Source: Lampris incognitus
Lineage: Eukaryota > Chordata > Actinopteri > Lampriformes > Lampridae
Direction: 5' to 3'
Length of the DNA: 64,000 bases
NCBI RefSeq assembly: GCF_029633865.1
Contig: NC_079215.1
Span: 56,346,856 to 56,410,855 of the forward strand
The notes below the pieces were generated by a model. That model was not told where the DNA came from, did no database searches, and saw only the letters and a list, made by a program, of their open reading frames with translations. Both the position numbers and the translations under genes were made by a program. Positions 1 through 57,089 of the stretch are shown piece after piece (the first letter of the stretch is position 1; each line of letters opens with the position of its first letter).

Positions 1-131
1 CTGGGAACACTTTGGAATCCCCCAGGAGGAGGTGGAGGGCGTTGCTGGGGACAGGGACGTCTTGAGTGCCCTACTTAGCTTGTTGCCACCGTGACACGAC
101 CCCGGAGAAGTGGCTGATGATGAGATGATTA
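1..131 (+). mobile_element. 3' end of a non-LTR retrotransposon, cut by window edge
   Basis: The first 131 bases match, with scattered differences, the last part of the better preserved LINE end at 44640-45225. Both share the stretch encoding the extreme RT C-terminus, the end of the reading frame and a short GATGAT-type 3' tail. Only the tail of the element lies in the window. The clade is uncertain (RTE/Rex3-like by general appearance). Confidence 0.75.
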
Positions 132-370
132 TTTGAAATGAATGCATGCATGTCAAAGATGCAAGTCTATAACAGCAGTACAGGGGAAGTTTACTTTTGC
201 TTGCCTATTTACAAGATTTATTGCTGTCCCTGTGAATATATCTTTTCTAAATTCTGGTAATGAGCAGGTGTGACCCAGTGTACTTACTCTGACCTTGATG
301 TAATATCTCATACTGTGTGTGATGGTACTAAATGTCTGTGAATGTTCTCATTCATCCAGGTCATGGTTAT

Positions 371-420
371 CCAAAGGAGTGTAATCAAGTGCAACGTTGC
401 ACTTGATTAAACTCCTTTGG
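371..420. repeat. 50-bp near-perfect palindrome
   Basis: Two 25-bp arms meet without a spacer at the CAAC/GTTG centre. The arms are reverse complements with a single mismatch (GTGTAA against GTTTAA). The DNA could extrude a cruciform and the RNA could fold into a long hairpin. It lies about 125 bp upstream of the first visible STN1 exon. It could be a decayed foldback element; I cannot assign a family. Confidence 0.85.
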
Positions 421-545
421 ACAGTGCTAAACTTTACTGCCAAGATAGTGCTCTGTCAATGATTCTTTTTGGTGCATATACTGCATACTTCACTATCTGT
501 TTGATATACATGTTTTGTGTGTTCTCTCTGATTTTCCTGTTGTAG

Positions 546-45604
<45,059 letters not shown>

Positions 45605-46389
45605 GAAAACATTAACCAGATATTACTGTATTAAGCTGATGTATACATTGCATAGCCTAAATCTATTAATATTTTTTTTAATTTGTTCTTGGTTACAGGG
45701 ACATAGCATAGGGGGATGTTTGATTTCATTCTTTGTTAGCTATACTTGTGGGAAAAAAATGGGGGGGGGGGTTTTTGGATCTGTCGACTTAAAACTGGGG
45801 AAGAAAGAAACGTGAGACCACGCCCGATCAACGTGAGATTTGTGTCGTGAGCAGCAAGGGATCATACATGGAAGCGTGCTAAGCAAAGCGTCTTTCTGAA
45901 AAGTCAAGGGTACAGCTTCGAGGAGGATCTCGCCACCAGCAACAAAGCAGCAAGGAGTCGTCTGTGGCCAGCGGTGGAGAAGGCTAGAAAGGGAGGGCAA
46001 GACGGCCTACGTCAGTGGAGTCAGAGCGTTGACTGATGGAAAGTAAAGCTAAAGGAAAACTAACATGACCTCAGGATTGTTGACACTGAAGTTGATAAAT
46101 GTGATGGTGAAGAAACGTCACTAAGGTTACGATAAGGGTTGACTGTTGAAGTTTAGATTGTTTATCGCTATTCAAAAATCATTGAAACTTCAAAGGTTGC
46201 AGCTGTGAATATAATTTTGCATATGTTGTGTAATTGCTAATTGTACACGTTCAATATGAGAGAATCCTATAGCCTATAGGAAAAGGTTAAGTTCCGTAAT
46301 TGTTTCCCTTTGTTCTGGTGTATATGAAATCTACTTAAGAGAAAAGCTCTTTTTATATTGCAAAGATAAAGGTGTTAATTTTCTTTTCT

Positions 46390-46650
46390 TTTTTTCAGGA
46401 AACCCATGCACGTTCAACAGATGAATCGTTTTGGAAAAATCAGTGGGGTAGTGAGACGTGGTTTTCCAATGGCAGTAATAGCTCAGCAGGGGTCGCCATT
46501 TTACAGGATAAATTTAGCGGTCAGACGTTGCACAGTGGAAAGGACATGTCTGGGAGATGGATTACTTTAGTTTTTGATATGTCACAGCCAGTTTGTTTTG
46601 ATTGATGTTTATGCCACCAACAGTAAGTTTAGTAATTTAGCATCGTTTCA
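46390..46650 (+). pseudogene. L1/Tx1-clade endonuclease scrap
   Basis: The plus strand reads ETHARSTDESFWKNQWGSET and SSAGVAILQDKFSG, an APE N-terminal region of the L1/Tx1 type. Short and truncated. Confidence 0.7.
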
Positions 46651-46889
46651 AGATATTGACTCAAAAGTCTGTCATCTCTTCGATTTACCCCTTGGCCAAA
46701 GTAATATGGGGGGGTGGTTTTAATAGTGGGTTTTTTTTGGGGAGGGGGGTTATGAAAATAAAATTGAAGTTTATTGAGAATTCTGAATCCTGCTCATCCG
46801 TCCACAGTAGCAGGGACACGATAACACAGAGATACAATAACTAAAAATCTGGGCAAAAAAAATCCCATCCTTGTTCTGGAAAAAAAAAA

Positions 46890-47010
46890 CAAAATCATAA
46901 TACTTTATTTATCCCTGAGGGGAAATTGAGTTCTATTACAGACGTTCACGCTTCAATGACTAAAAACTAACAAGATAAGAAACGGAAACAAGTAGAAATA
47001 GAAATAAGAA
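46890..47010 (-). mobile_element. LINE 3' tail interrupted by a miniature LTR element
   Basis: ACTTTATTTATCCCTGAGGG followed by GAAATTGAG is a common fish LINE 3' end read in reverse. The element is cut by the insertion at 47021 and appears to continue from 47376 to about 47700. Confidence 0.55.
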
Positions 47011-47020
47011 CAAAATATAT

Positions 47021-47371
47021 TGTAGCGAATTCGGGGCAACAACGAAACCAAAGGAACTGCCGCGGCCGGGACGCGAACCCGTATCGCCTACACCGCGGGA
47101 GACATCGCTAACCGCTAGAGTAAAGGGTCAGACCCGAGAGCCAGCGGCCAGCGTGTCTTCTTATCCATGCACGTTACACTACCCCCCCCTCCTTCGGGAT
47201 GCGCGTCACTCCATCCCACTTCTGACACCGATGTAGCAAATTCGGGGGACAACCACAGGAACTGCCGCTGCCGGGACGCGAACCCGTATCGCCCGCACCG
47301 CGGGAGACATCGCTAGCGAGTTCGCGTCCCGGCCGCGGCAGTTCCTGTGGTTGTCCCCCGAATTCGCTACA
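47021..47371 (-). mobile_element. Miniature LTR retrotransposon (TRIM) with tRNA-like LTR
   Basis: LTR copies at 47021-47178 and 47232-47371 flank only 53 bp. That inner part holds a primer site at 47213-47231, complementary to the 3' end of tRNA-Leu(CAA) with one change, and a purine tract in sense (AAGGAGGGGGGG, 47180-47192). The target ATAT is duplicated at 47017-47020 and 47372-47375. The right LTR is rearranged: its last 55 bp are an inverted copy of its first 55, so it is a hairpin. No coding capacity. Confidence 0.85.
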
Positions 47372-47375
47372 ATAT

Positions 47376-48111
47376 CAACAAGCAAAGAAATTAGAGCCAT
47401 CTACTTCCACTAAGCAGATTCAGAATTTTACACATGGGGGGGGGGCATTTAGACTCCCTACCTCGATGTGTCAGAAACAAACAGGTTCTCGGCAGAGTGG
47501 CTGGTATTGTCACTACGCGATGACAAATAGATCCTTGGGTAATGTGGAAAAGGGGCAGTAGAATCAGTGCAGTAGTGGAGAGGGTTATAGGGCTTGGATT
47601 GTGTTAATGCCTCTTTCTCTGTGAGTCTCCTCTTCCTGGCGGGAGATGAAGCTGTGAGGGAAGGGAACAGCAATACAAACGCGGGGACACGTTCGGCAAA
47701 ATTAAGCGCTAGTTACATTCTCATTACACGAGGGCATGAATGGAGGCGAGAGCCATTTCACACACGCACAATAGAGCTGGAAACAAACAAACGACACATT
47801 TTTTTGAGTGACAGTGACACAAATTGACCTTAGTTTTATACACTTCAACTCAGCCTCCTCTAACAGCACTTAACAGAATCCCGAACACTCCCCATTGGAG
47901 AGACAGGAATGTGTGCCATGTAAAACAAATCTCACAGCACCCGTGTGTTTTCTCAAGATCGTGGAGCAAATTTAACAGAATACTTTGTGTTGTGTGTGTG
48001 TGTGGGGGGGGAGACAACAATAAACTAATAAACGCCAGTAACAAGCTTGAGGAAAGAAGCTGCTCTTGTGTTTGGTGCTAATTTACCTTAAGATAAAGGT
48101 ATGTAACCAAA
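47376..48111. other. No gene found; LINE remnant likely at left
   Basis: The first 300 bp look like a continuing non-coding LINE tail (AACAGGTTCTCGGCAGAGTG region). The rest, with a (TG)n run at 47989-48002, shows no feature I can name. Confidence 0.4.
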
Positions 48112-48115
48112 ATAT

Positions 48116-48250
48116 TGCAGTGAATTTGGGGGAGGGGGCAGCCCGGGACCGCCACAGCCGGGACGCGAATCCGTATCCGTTAACCAGTCGACTAAAGGGT
48201 CCGACCCGTTAGTCAGGGGCTAACGTTTCTACTTATCCTTGCACGTTACA
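48116..48250 (-). mobile_element. Solo LTR of the tRNA-like TRIM family
   Basis: A 135-bp unit with TG and CA ends flanked by ATAT at 48112-48115 and 48251-48254. In minus sense it carries TAGTCGACTGG (a perfect A box consensus fit) and GGATTCGCGTCCCGGC (B box-like). It matches the left LTR of 47021-47371 at its TGTAACGTGCA end. Confidence 0.85.
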
Positions 48251-48689
48251 ATATGATCAGATACTGCATGCTAAGGCAAGCCTTCTGAATGACGAAAATA
48301 CAACAGAGGAAACGCGAGCACGTGTGCTCTAAATTGGCAATTACTATACTGTGGCGAACATAGAAGTAACGACAAAGGTAACTTTACAGCCCCCTTATTG
48401 AACTCACGCAGAGACAATAACTTACGGGAAATGTGACGCAGTACATGGGGTTCATCTACTCGAACAACAAAGTTGTTCAGGGTTTCTGAACCAAGGTTAC
48501 ACAACACAACAGAATGACAACTACAATTACACCACAACAAATAGTTATCACATAAACACATAAAACCACATAAAACACTTACAAAACATTTAATAACTGA
48601 CAATCTGCACGCAGTGCCTGATGGGTAAAACAGGATGGCACAATTCTGACGGGGTAGCGACTTCGCTGCAATACTTACTAGCTATACTA

Positions 48690-51110
48690 GTGAGAGGCGG
48701 CAAGATGGCGGACTGAGCGGCTGCACATAGTCCAAGAATGTGTAGAAAAGTTCCTCTAAAGTTGATATTTAGGCAGGTTACCCCCACTAACCACTCGAAA
48801 ATAGAAGTGTGACCATGTCATGCAAAAATAATAAGGGAGCAAGCGAGCAGAAAACGTGTGCAGAACATTATAGAGACACATCCCCGGCGGAGCATGGGCA
48901 TGCTCAAGCTATGGAGTGCGAAGCTAGTGTAACCGGTTATTTTCTTGCCCGGTGCGGGATTCGATACGGGGTATATTGCAGCACAAGGCGACATCACTAA
49001 CCGCTCGGCTAAAGGGTCAGACCCGTTACCTAGGGACTAATGTGTCTTATTAGTAGTTACAGCCGTCACCCTCCCCGGAAGCGCGCCCTCGCGCTTTGTT
49101 CTTCCCGCGCTCCGAAGAGACTTCTGAGGATCTGCCCACTTCCGGATCCCACCGCTGCCACCAATGTAACCGGTTATTTTCTTGCCCGGTGCGGGATTCG
49201 AACCGGGGTATACTGCACCACAAGGCGACATCACTAACCGCTCGGCTAAAGGGTCAGACCCGTTAGCTAGGGGCTAACGTGTCTTATTATTAGTTTACAC
49301 TAACAGCAGCAAACGGCATCTCGAAGACATGAATGATTCCCCACCTGTTACACCGTCCAAAGGAGCCCACGCCCGGAAACTGACCAAAAACGACGAGCCC
49401 CCATCCTCCGCTGTGCTATCCATGCACTTGTGGCCAGATTCGACAATCAAGAGAAAAAGATGGCACACAACACGGTGATGATTGCTGATCTCACGAAGGC
49501 GATGGAGTTCAAGGCGGCGGAGGTGAAGGAATGCAAGGAGAGGATTTATACCTTGGAAACCAAAGTATCCACCTTACGCAAAGAAGTCGACGAACTCAGA
49601 GAAAGGGGGAGAGAGCAGGGCCGATAGAAAAGACGGTGGAACTTGAGGATCAAAGGAATGAGGGAGAAAATGGGTGAAAACATCACGGACGACGTGATAC
49701 CAGCTGCTCAGAAAACTCGCCCCGGAATGGTCACAGAAAATGGGAGGAGGGTACGTGGACACAGTCCATCGGATTGGAAGACATGAGGAGAGCAGAACCC
49801 GCCAGGTCATCATCCAGTTTACTAAACGTCAACACAGGGATGGCATTTGGAAGATGGCCAAGGAGTCTCGGATCTGCAAGGATGCAGGAATCCCTTTCAC
49901 TGAAGATTTGACCAGAGATGACGAACTGGAGAGAGAGGGAAGCCCTGTGGCCGCGCATTGAGCAAGCGAGAAAGGCAGGTGAAAAGGCAGACTTCCCTGG
50001 GCCTTTGGGACTCATAAACGGTCGCCGCATTTATGCAAAGGAGAAGTAGGTTTGCACTAGAGACATTGACTAGTTACGACACAAGTTGAATGTGGGGGGA
50101 TATTTGAGTTTACACGAGGGACGACCCTTCACTCTACCTCCAAAGGAAAGTAAAAAAAGCTTAGGCTTAAGTTACTGTTTTTTGTTATTTGTTATTGCTG
50201 AGTTCGTCCAGCAGTTTTTACGTTGTTGTTAAACACAAATCTAGCCTTTATTTCGCTAAACGCAAGGGATCTGAAAGACAATGTGAAGCGGAAAGCTGTT
50301 TTCTTCATTCTGTAAAGGGCAAAAGGCCCACTGCCCTTTTCTACAAGAGACTCACTCATGTGACGCTGCTGCCCCCTGCTGGTCAAACCAGCGGGGAGAG
50401 AAAATACTATTGAGTCACAGCTCTAACCGTTCTGGAGGTGTATATGTTTCAACCGATGTCCTGGGAAGGTAGTCACGTTCAAAGCTGATGTGGACGGACA
50501 TTGGCTGGCTGTTGTGTTAAATGTGGAAGGTAAATTTTTTATTCTGACTAATGTTTATGGATACAACAATAGCAACCAAAATAAGTGTGACAGATATTAT
50601 TTCTGAATATAAGGACCGTTATCATACAGAATTTATTTTGACGGGTGGGGATTTTAATTTGACACCTGATGAATGGCAAGATAGATGTCCCTCTAGATAT
50701 AATATTAACCAATATAATACTACAATCCTGGATTTCACTAATTCCAATTCGCTAATAGATGTTTGGAGGGACAGATACCCAGATGTTAGTCAGTTTTCAT
50801 GGATTAAACCCAATGGTAGCTGTAAACCCAGAACAGATCTTTGGTTAGCTGCACTCGAAATCATGAGTTAAGTATCTGATGTGTCAATTTGTAGCGCTCC
50901 TTTAACAGATCACTGTCCAATACACCTTGTCTTGAACCCAGGAGTTAGGACGAAGCATAAAAAAGACTATTGGAAGTTTAATGCCGACCTGTTAAAAGAT
51001 GAGGAATATACTCAAGATAAAAAAAAGAAGGACTGGTTGTTAAAATCCCTAGTGTTTGCAGTGCAACAGTTTCGGTTGGAATTAAACTGGAGATGTCTGC
51101 CAAGGTGACA
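48690..51110 (+). pseudogene. L1/Tx1-clade LINE, 5' half
   Basis: It starts near 48690 with GGCGGCAAGATGGCGGA. ORF1 runs from ATG 48815 to a stop at 50047-50049, interrupted by the TRIM at 48928-49299 and by frameshifts. It has a coiled coil (ECKERIYTLETKVSTLRKEV), an RRM-like part (VIIQFTKRQHRDGIWKMAKE) and the L1 ORF1 C-terminal domain (LGLINGRRIYAKEK). ORF2 follows with an APE endonuclease (LTNVYGYNN near 50545, GGDFNLTPDEWQDR near 50645, LTDHCPI near 50905) and stops at 51108 before the RT. Confidence 0.85.
48928..49299 (-). mobile_element. TRIM with LTRs carrying a perfect tRNA A/B box pair
   Basis: LTRs of 134 and 135 bp (48928-49061, 49165-49299) flank 103 bp. In minus sense each LTR contains TAGCCGAGCGG, a full match to the Pol III A box, and about 45 bp on, GTTCGAATC, a full match to the B box (in the left LTR it is GTATCGAATC). 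The primer site at 49146-49163 is complementary to the end of tRNA-Leu(AAG), TGGTGGCAGCGGTGGGAT in sense. LTR ends are TG...CA. Flanks CTAG and CTAA suggest a 4-bp target duplication with one change. It disrupts the L1 ORF1. Confidence 0.9.
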
Positions 51111-51124
51111 TTGCCACCACCAGG

Positions 51125-51789
51125 ACACATTGTCAGTTGTGTACCTCAGCATCACAGGGTGTTTCGGCCATTTATCACAAGACACCCTCTGCTGAGGCAG
51201 GCCCACCACAGTTTGATCGGTCCTGGTTGTGTGACCTGTGGTTAGCTGTTCACCCTGGCAGCCCAGACGGCATCTCTCTTTTTGATCCAGATCCAGTGGC
51301 TAGTCCTCTCAGCAGTGTTGGCTAGCTCTTTGATCACTCTCCTGTGGGCCTGCTCCCTGACTCCTAGTTCCCTCAGGAGTTTTGCTGTGGAGCTGGCAAC
51401 AAAGCCCCTACAACTCCCCTCCACAGGGCGCACCTTCACCTTCCAGCCTCTGTCTTCTGCTTCGGCTGCTAGGTTGGCGTACGGCAGCTTCTTACACTCG
51501 TACGCTTCATCGACTGCATCCTCCCAGGGGACTGTCAGCTCAATGATGTAAGCGAGCTGGCAAGAATTGGACCAGAGGACGAGGTCTGGTCGCAAGGTGG
51601 TTGTTGCGATCTCTGTCGGGAAGATGAGCTTCTGGCCTAAGTCCATTTCCCAATCCCTGGCTGAGTTCAGTGAGCCTAAGTCGGGAAGTGAAGGGTTGGC
51701 CTTCAGTTTATCTCCCTCCCAAACGAAAGCTGGAAAACGCTGGGGCCCTCCTTGTTGTTGAAGGGTTGGGCATTGATGGAAACCCTCTT
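51125..51789 (-). pseudogene. Retroelement C-terminus with PD-(D/E)xK-like endonuclease
   Basis: The minus strand from 51789 encodes QRFPAFVWEGDKLKANPSL, then TLRPDLVLWSNSCQLAYIIE with LTVPWEDAVDEAYECKKL, a pattern like the restriction-like endonuclease of R2/NeSL-type LINEs (PD ... E-x-T). One long open frame of 134 codons remains. It is cut on its upstream side by the DNA transposon at 51790. Confidence 0.6.
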
Positions 51790-52861
51790 TAGTGGAGCGG
51801 ATAAAAGCAAAATTTGAGTGGAATTGTGCAAATTATGATACAAGCATGAAATTTGGTGTATTTCTTCTCCAGAGGCTTCTGATCAAATCTGTCCAATTGG
51901 CCACTTGAAAATCCAAGATGGCGGCAATTTTTCAAGATGGCTGTCAAATTAGCCTCCAAAATTGCTTTTTTATATTAATGTGTGTAGTTTTTCAGTTTGA
52001 TTGATCTTGGTGTCGATTCCTATGTTTTCAAGCCTGTTGGGTTGGATTTTGTGATTTTCATATAGCAACAAATTTTATATAACAAATTAATCAGTCACAT
52101 CAGTATCTGGGTATAAGATTTACACCGATATGAAAACTTTTCATTACAGAAAATAATCCAGAAAAAAATGCTTAAGATAATTTAGAAATGGTGTCATCAC
52201 AGTTAGCCCAGCAGAGGGCACTCTGCAGCACATTTGACTGAGTAGGCTACGCATCATAGCTGAGCAGACAGTGGTGTGGAGTCAAGCTGTCTTCATGGTA
52301 AGTAACTAACTAATAGTAATGCATTTCTGAAATTGATAAACAATGACCCTATAATTTCCCTTAACTCTAATATACCCTTGTCCCTGACAAACATCATGTC
52401 ACTCATGATTATCCCATCTGTTTGCTATATTAGCTACGTTAGCAAGGTAGCTGTCTGCAGCATATATGATTGAGTAGACTACGCATCACAGCTGAGCAGA
52501 CAGTGCTGTGGAGTCAAGCTGTGTCTTCATGGGTACTACTAGTAGCTAACTAGTAGTAATGCATAGCTGGTAAGTTAATAAACAATGACCCCATAATTTT
52601 CCCTTAACTCATTTTATAATATATAACCTTGTCCCTGATAATCTTCATGTCATTCATGCTTACCCCATCTGTTTGCCGTGTTAGCAAGGTAGCTAATATA
52701 AAGAATATTGGCAGATATATTGGTGTAAAAAAATGATTTTTTTTAACATTCGTATCCTCATCGGCCGCAAAAATTTAACAGACTCTATTTTTATAGACTA
52801 TATTTTCTCAATTGCAGGGTGTTAAAAGGATCAACCTTTGAAATTAAATGTCAGACCAGCC

Positions 52862-55800
52862 ATGGATGTGAGCTCTACTAGTAAATCAAGGACCACTGAC
52901 TGGACCAAGTGTTGCATATGTCAACTAGATAAGAAGGAAGATCTAAAGTCTCCCCAGACCAATCCTGTCAAAAAGGAGATGATGGGTATGTGACCTTGGC
53001 AAGGAACATTCCTCGGTTTCAATCACTTCATCAACTACCAATCAGTATAGACCCTGCAAGACTTGACGAAGGTGGAGGGATAGAGGAAACCTTGAGACAA
53101 AACAAGGCACACTATCATGAGAGTTGTAGGCTCCTGTTTAACAACAAACATTTACAAAGAGCTGAAAAAAGATCAACCCCAGCAGCTACTAGCAATGAGG
53201 GCGGTAGAAGCAAGATCACACAAAAGGCCCAAGAGAAAAAAAACACGAGTGTTTTCTGTGTGAGATTAAAGGAGGTGAGCTAAGAGAAGCAATGACAATG
53301 AAAGTGAATATAAGAATGAATGAATGTGCAAGAACACTCAATGATGGAAAACTCCTTGCCAAACTGAGTGGCGGAGATGTCATAGCACAAGAACTGAAGT
53401 ATCATCCTGCCTGCTTGGTGGCTCTGTATAACAAAGAACGAGACTACCTAAGGGTCCAAGAGCAAGAGAAAGCACAGGAGCACTGGAAGGAAGCATATCC
53501 AATTGCCTACTCTGAACTGGTCACTCACATCAGTGAAAGAAAAGCTGCCAGCGATGTTACAGATCCACCCATTTTCAGGCTTGCTGATCAGACCACGCTT
53601 TACAAGCAGAGGCTGGAGCAGCTGGGTGTTGAATCACCTCAGGTTCATGCTACTCGACTGAAGGACCAGCTGCTTTGTCACATCCCCGAGCTGCAAGCTC
53701 ATCACCAAGGACGAAATGTCATGCTGGGTTTTGAGAAAGATATGGGCTCAATGCTTGCACAAGCATCCAAGTATGGTGAAGCAATCCATCTGGCAAAAGC
53801 TGCTGGGATGATTAGACGAGACATGCTTAATCATAAGTCACATTCCAGCAGCATGTTTAACAATGCAGACCTAGAACAGGCTGTACCAACATCACTTTTG
53901 CAATTTGTATGCATAATCGAACATGGTGCAGACATCAAGTCCCAACTCCAACATGGAGCATCGAAGTCAGACCTTGCTATATCACAGCTCTTGCAGTTCA
54001 ACTGCTCTGCCAAGTACAAAGAAGGAACAAAAGTCCACAGGCATTCCAAGGACCGTGAGACACCTTTTGCTGTCTATGTTGGCATGTCTGTGTTTGCCAA
54101 AACCAGAAAGAGAAAACTCATTGATATGCTCCATGGGAATGGGCTCAGCATATCATATGACAGAGTCCTAGAAATCTCAGCTCAGAGCCGGGAGAAGCGG
54201 TTGTAGCCCAGTACGTGGAAGATGGAGTCGTCTGTCCAGCAGTCTTGAGAAAGCAGTTGTTCACTACTGCAGCTGTGGACAACATCGACCATAATCCGTC
54301 CGCGACCACAGCTCAAACATCCTTCCACGGTACAAGTGTGTCCATTTTTCAACATCCAAGCCCTGAATATGCTGGTGAAGAACGTGAAGTACTCAAACTG
54401 AATTCAGACGTGAAGATGAAGACAGTTCCAGAGCTTCCAGAAGCATACGCCAATGGCCGCCCAGCTTACATTACAAAAAATCCCAATCCTCCTCCAGTAG
54501 TATGCCATTCCTTCCCAGCACCTCAGTCGATTCAGTCACACTTGAAGGAAGAAAATTCCTGGTTGGAAGAGGTGTTCCTCACTGAGGATGTAGCAGATGC
54601 AGTCTGCATCACATGGTCAGCCCACCATGCAACACAGAAGAGGAGCAAGCCATTTGAAGTGAGCATTTCAGCACTAATGCCCTTCATGCGAGACCAGGCT
54701 CACTCTGTTGCAACCATCAAGCATGTCCTGGAGAAGATTTGTGATACAGTGGCTTTCCTGAACCCAGGGCAGACCCCTGTTGTTACTGCTGACCAACCTT
54801 TATATGCTCTGGCGAAGCAAATCCAGTGGACATGGCCTGAATTTGGAAAGGAAAAGTGTTTGATCATGTTTGGTGGACTTCATATAGAAATGGCTGCACT
54901 CAGATCACTAGGAACACTACTGCAGGACAGTGGTTGGACCAGTTCCATTGTGGAGGCAGGAGTGGCCTCATCTGGAACAGCAGAGTCGTTCTTGTCTGCC
55001 TCAAGTGTCACCAGGACAAGACAAGCCCATCAGATCACAGCATGCAGCCTGTACAAACTAATGAAGGAAGCATACCATGACTACTGCTCTGCTGAGTCTG
55101 GTTGATCAGATCTTACCTTTGAAGACTGGTGTCAACAACGGAAGCTAGAGAGTCCACAGTTCCAGTTCTGGGGTCTGGTGCTGGACATGGAGCTCACCAT
55201 TTTCTCCCTGATCCGCTCATTCAGAGAAGGAGACTTCAACTTGTATCGTGAAGCACTCTCAGAACTGGCCTCTTACTTCTTTGCGAACAACAATGTCAAT
55301 TATGCACGATGGATCCCAGTTCACCTCCGAGACATGATGTCCCTTGAGCAACAACATCCAGAATTGGCCAGGGAGTTTCACAAGGGCAACTATAGTTTGC
55401 AAGTCGAGAAGAGAATTCTCAGGCCTGGCAATTGACCAAGCCCATGAGCAAAATAATTCAGTCATCAAAGGGGATGGAGGAGCCATTGGATTGACAGAAG
55501 ACCCGGTAGCACTTCGTACGTGGATGGTAGCTGGACCTGAAGTGAGTCGTCTAGTAGCTGGATACGAGGCTGTGTCAAGTGTGAAAGATGCAAACAATGA
55601 CAGCAGACATCATGAGCAGACACTGGGTGCCCAGAAATCTTTCTTTGAGAAGGTGAAAGCACTCTCTGAAGTGTTGCAGGAGATGGGCAACCCATTCCAA
55701 GAAGAGTCAGCTGACCTACAAGTGCTAGACACAAAGAATGTTGCAGACCCAGCTCTTGCCGAAATGGTTGGTACACATCACCAGCGGGGCAAAGATCAGT

Positions 55801-56973
55801 TCCAGTCATTCATGAAGGGGCTAGAGAATAAAGATGAATGTTAATTCTATCATCCAATCAAGAATAATACAGTTTCTTTCTTTAAACAAGTCTTAAAGCA
55901 ACCTGGGGGCAGTTCTAAGGAGAAGGTGCTGAAAGATGACTGTCAGTTGTTCTCACGACTCTTCGTCTCATGCCAGAACAGGCAGTGTGACTTGCAGGAA
56001 TTCTTCAAGCATGAGAACCAGTCATCTCCTGCATCTCTCAGTGATAGTGGCAAGCTTCATACATGTCAGAAGTCACAGCTGGCTGAAATTCTTCAAGCAC
56101 AAGTGAACATCCCAGAAAGTGAACCAAGGGGAGACACAGTCATCATAGATGGCTCAGTACTAATCAATGCCCTACCTACATGCATCTCAAAGACATTTGA
56201 TGACTACGCTAAAGAAGACATCATCCAGAAAGTGGAATCCTATGGTGCCAAGTACAAAAGGGTGGACATAGTGTTTGATGTGTACAAGACATGTTCTCAA
56301 GACCTGATGTCTTGAGAACATGTGGATTTCCTTTGGCCAAGGAGCCAATGTTCGATGGATTCCAGTTCATGAGGTAGTTTCTGCAATAAGGCCTGAAAAA
56401 GCTAGTGGAATACCATACTTTCATGCTTTCACTGGATGTGATGTTGTGTCTGCCTTCCGCGGTAAAGGGAAGAAGACTGCATGGCAGACTTGGAACATCT
56501 GTGATGAGGTTTCTGAAACCTTCACCAATCTCAGCCAGCATCCAACATCAGTTAGTGATCTTGATCTGCAACATCTGGAGAGATTTGTTGTCCTGATGTA
56601 TGATAGATCAAGTGCAGCCACTGGTGTGGATGAAGCAAGACTGGATCTCTTTGCCCGCAAGCAGAGGCCGTACAACTCATTTCCACCAACACAGGCAGCA
56701 CTCAGAGAGCATGCCAAGCGTGCTGCTTATCAGGCTGGGATCATCTGGGGCCAGGCTACCATCTCCAGGCCAGACACCAGCAGTCCTGTTGACTGGGGGT
56801 GGACACAGAAAGGAGAGACATGGCAGATATGTTGGTCAACATTACCCTCAATTGCAGCCAGCTGTCAGGAACTGACAAAGTGTTCCTGTAAGAAAGGTTG
56901 CAACCGGAGATGCAAGTGCTTCAACTCGGGGCTCCTGTGCACAGCACTCTGCAGCTGCGTATGTGACCAGTAG
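52862..56973 (+). pseudogene. Large Cys-rich transposon protein, decayed
   Basis: From ATG 52862 the N-terminus has a CCICQLDKKEDL zinc-binding-like motif. The frame then shifts near 52985, 53255, 54190 and 55395, has TGA at 55103-55105 and TAA at 55842-55844, and otherwise reads on to a stop at 56971-56973; about 1,300 codons remain. Recognisable blocks are KYHPACLVALYNKE, HSKDRETPFAVYVGMSVFAK, TAAVDNIDHNPSATTAQTSF, LIMFGGLHIEMAALRSLGTL, AIDQAHEQNNSVIKGDGGAI, IIDGSVLINALP, and FHAFTGCDVVSAFRGKGKKT. The last two resemble PIN/FEN-like nucleases. The C-terminus is a Cys cluster (CSCKKGCNRRCKCFNSG, then LCTALCSC) like a CXC/tesmin domain. A middle part is lost at a hairpin at 56289-56323. I recall similar uncharacterised proteins in fish and cnidarian genomes but know no name. 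Confidence 0.8.
56289..56323. repeat. 15-bp perfect hairpin at a deletion junction
   Basis: ACATGTTCTCAAGAC and its inverse are separated by CTGAT. It lies exactly where the encoded protein jumps from the IVFDVYK block to the LWP/RWIPVHE block, so an internal deletion appears to be joined by this palindrome. Confidence 0.85.
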
Positions 56974-57089
56974 CAGCTAGAGGAACTTTCACATATGCAC
57001 AGCTTTGAACACAGCAGTTTAAACTCACTGATAGTAGTTTTGTGTGAAGTTACAACTGAAAAACAGACAATTAGATCAGAGCAATACAG

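Noticed and set aside
48928-49299. Possible genuine tRNA genes or a tandem tRNA-derived SINE
   Set aside because: A and B boxes are present, but the units have TG/CA ends, a primer site and an inner purine tract, and no full cloverleaf acceptor pairing could be drawn by eye.
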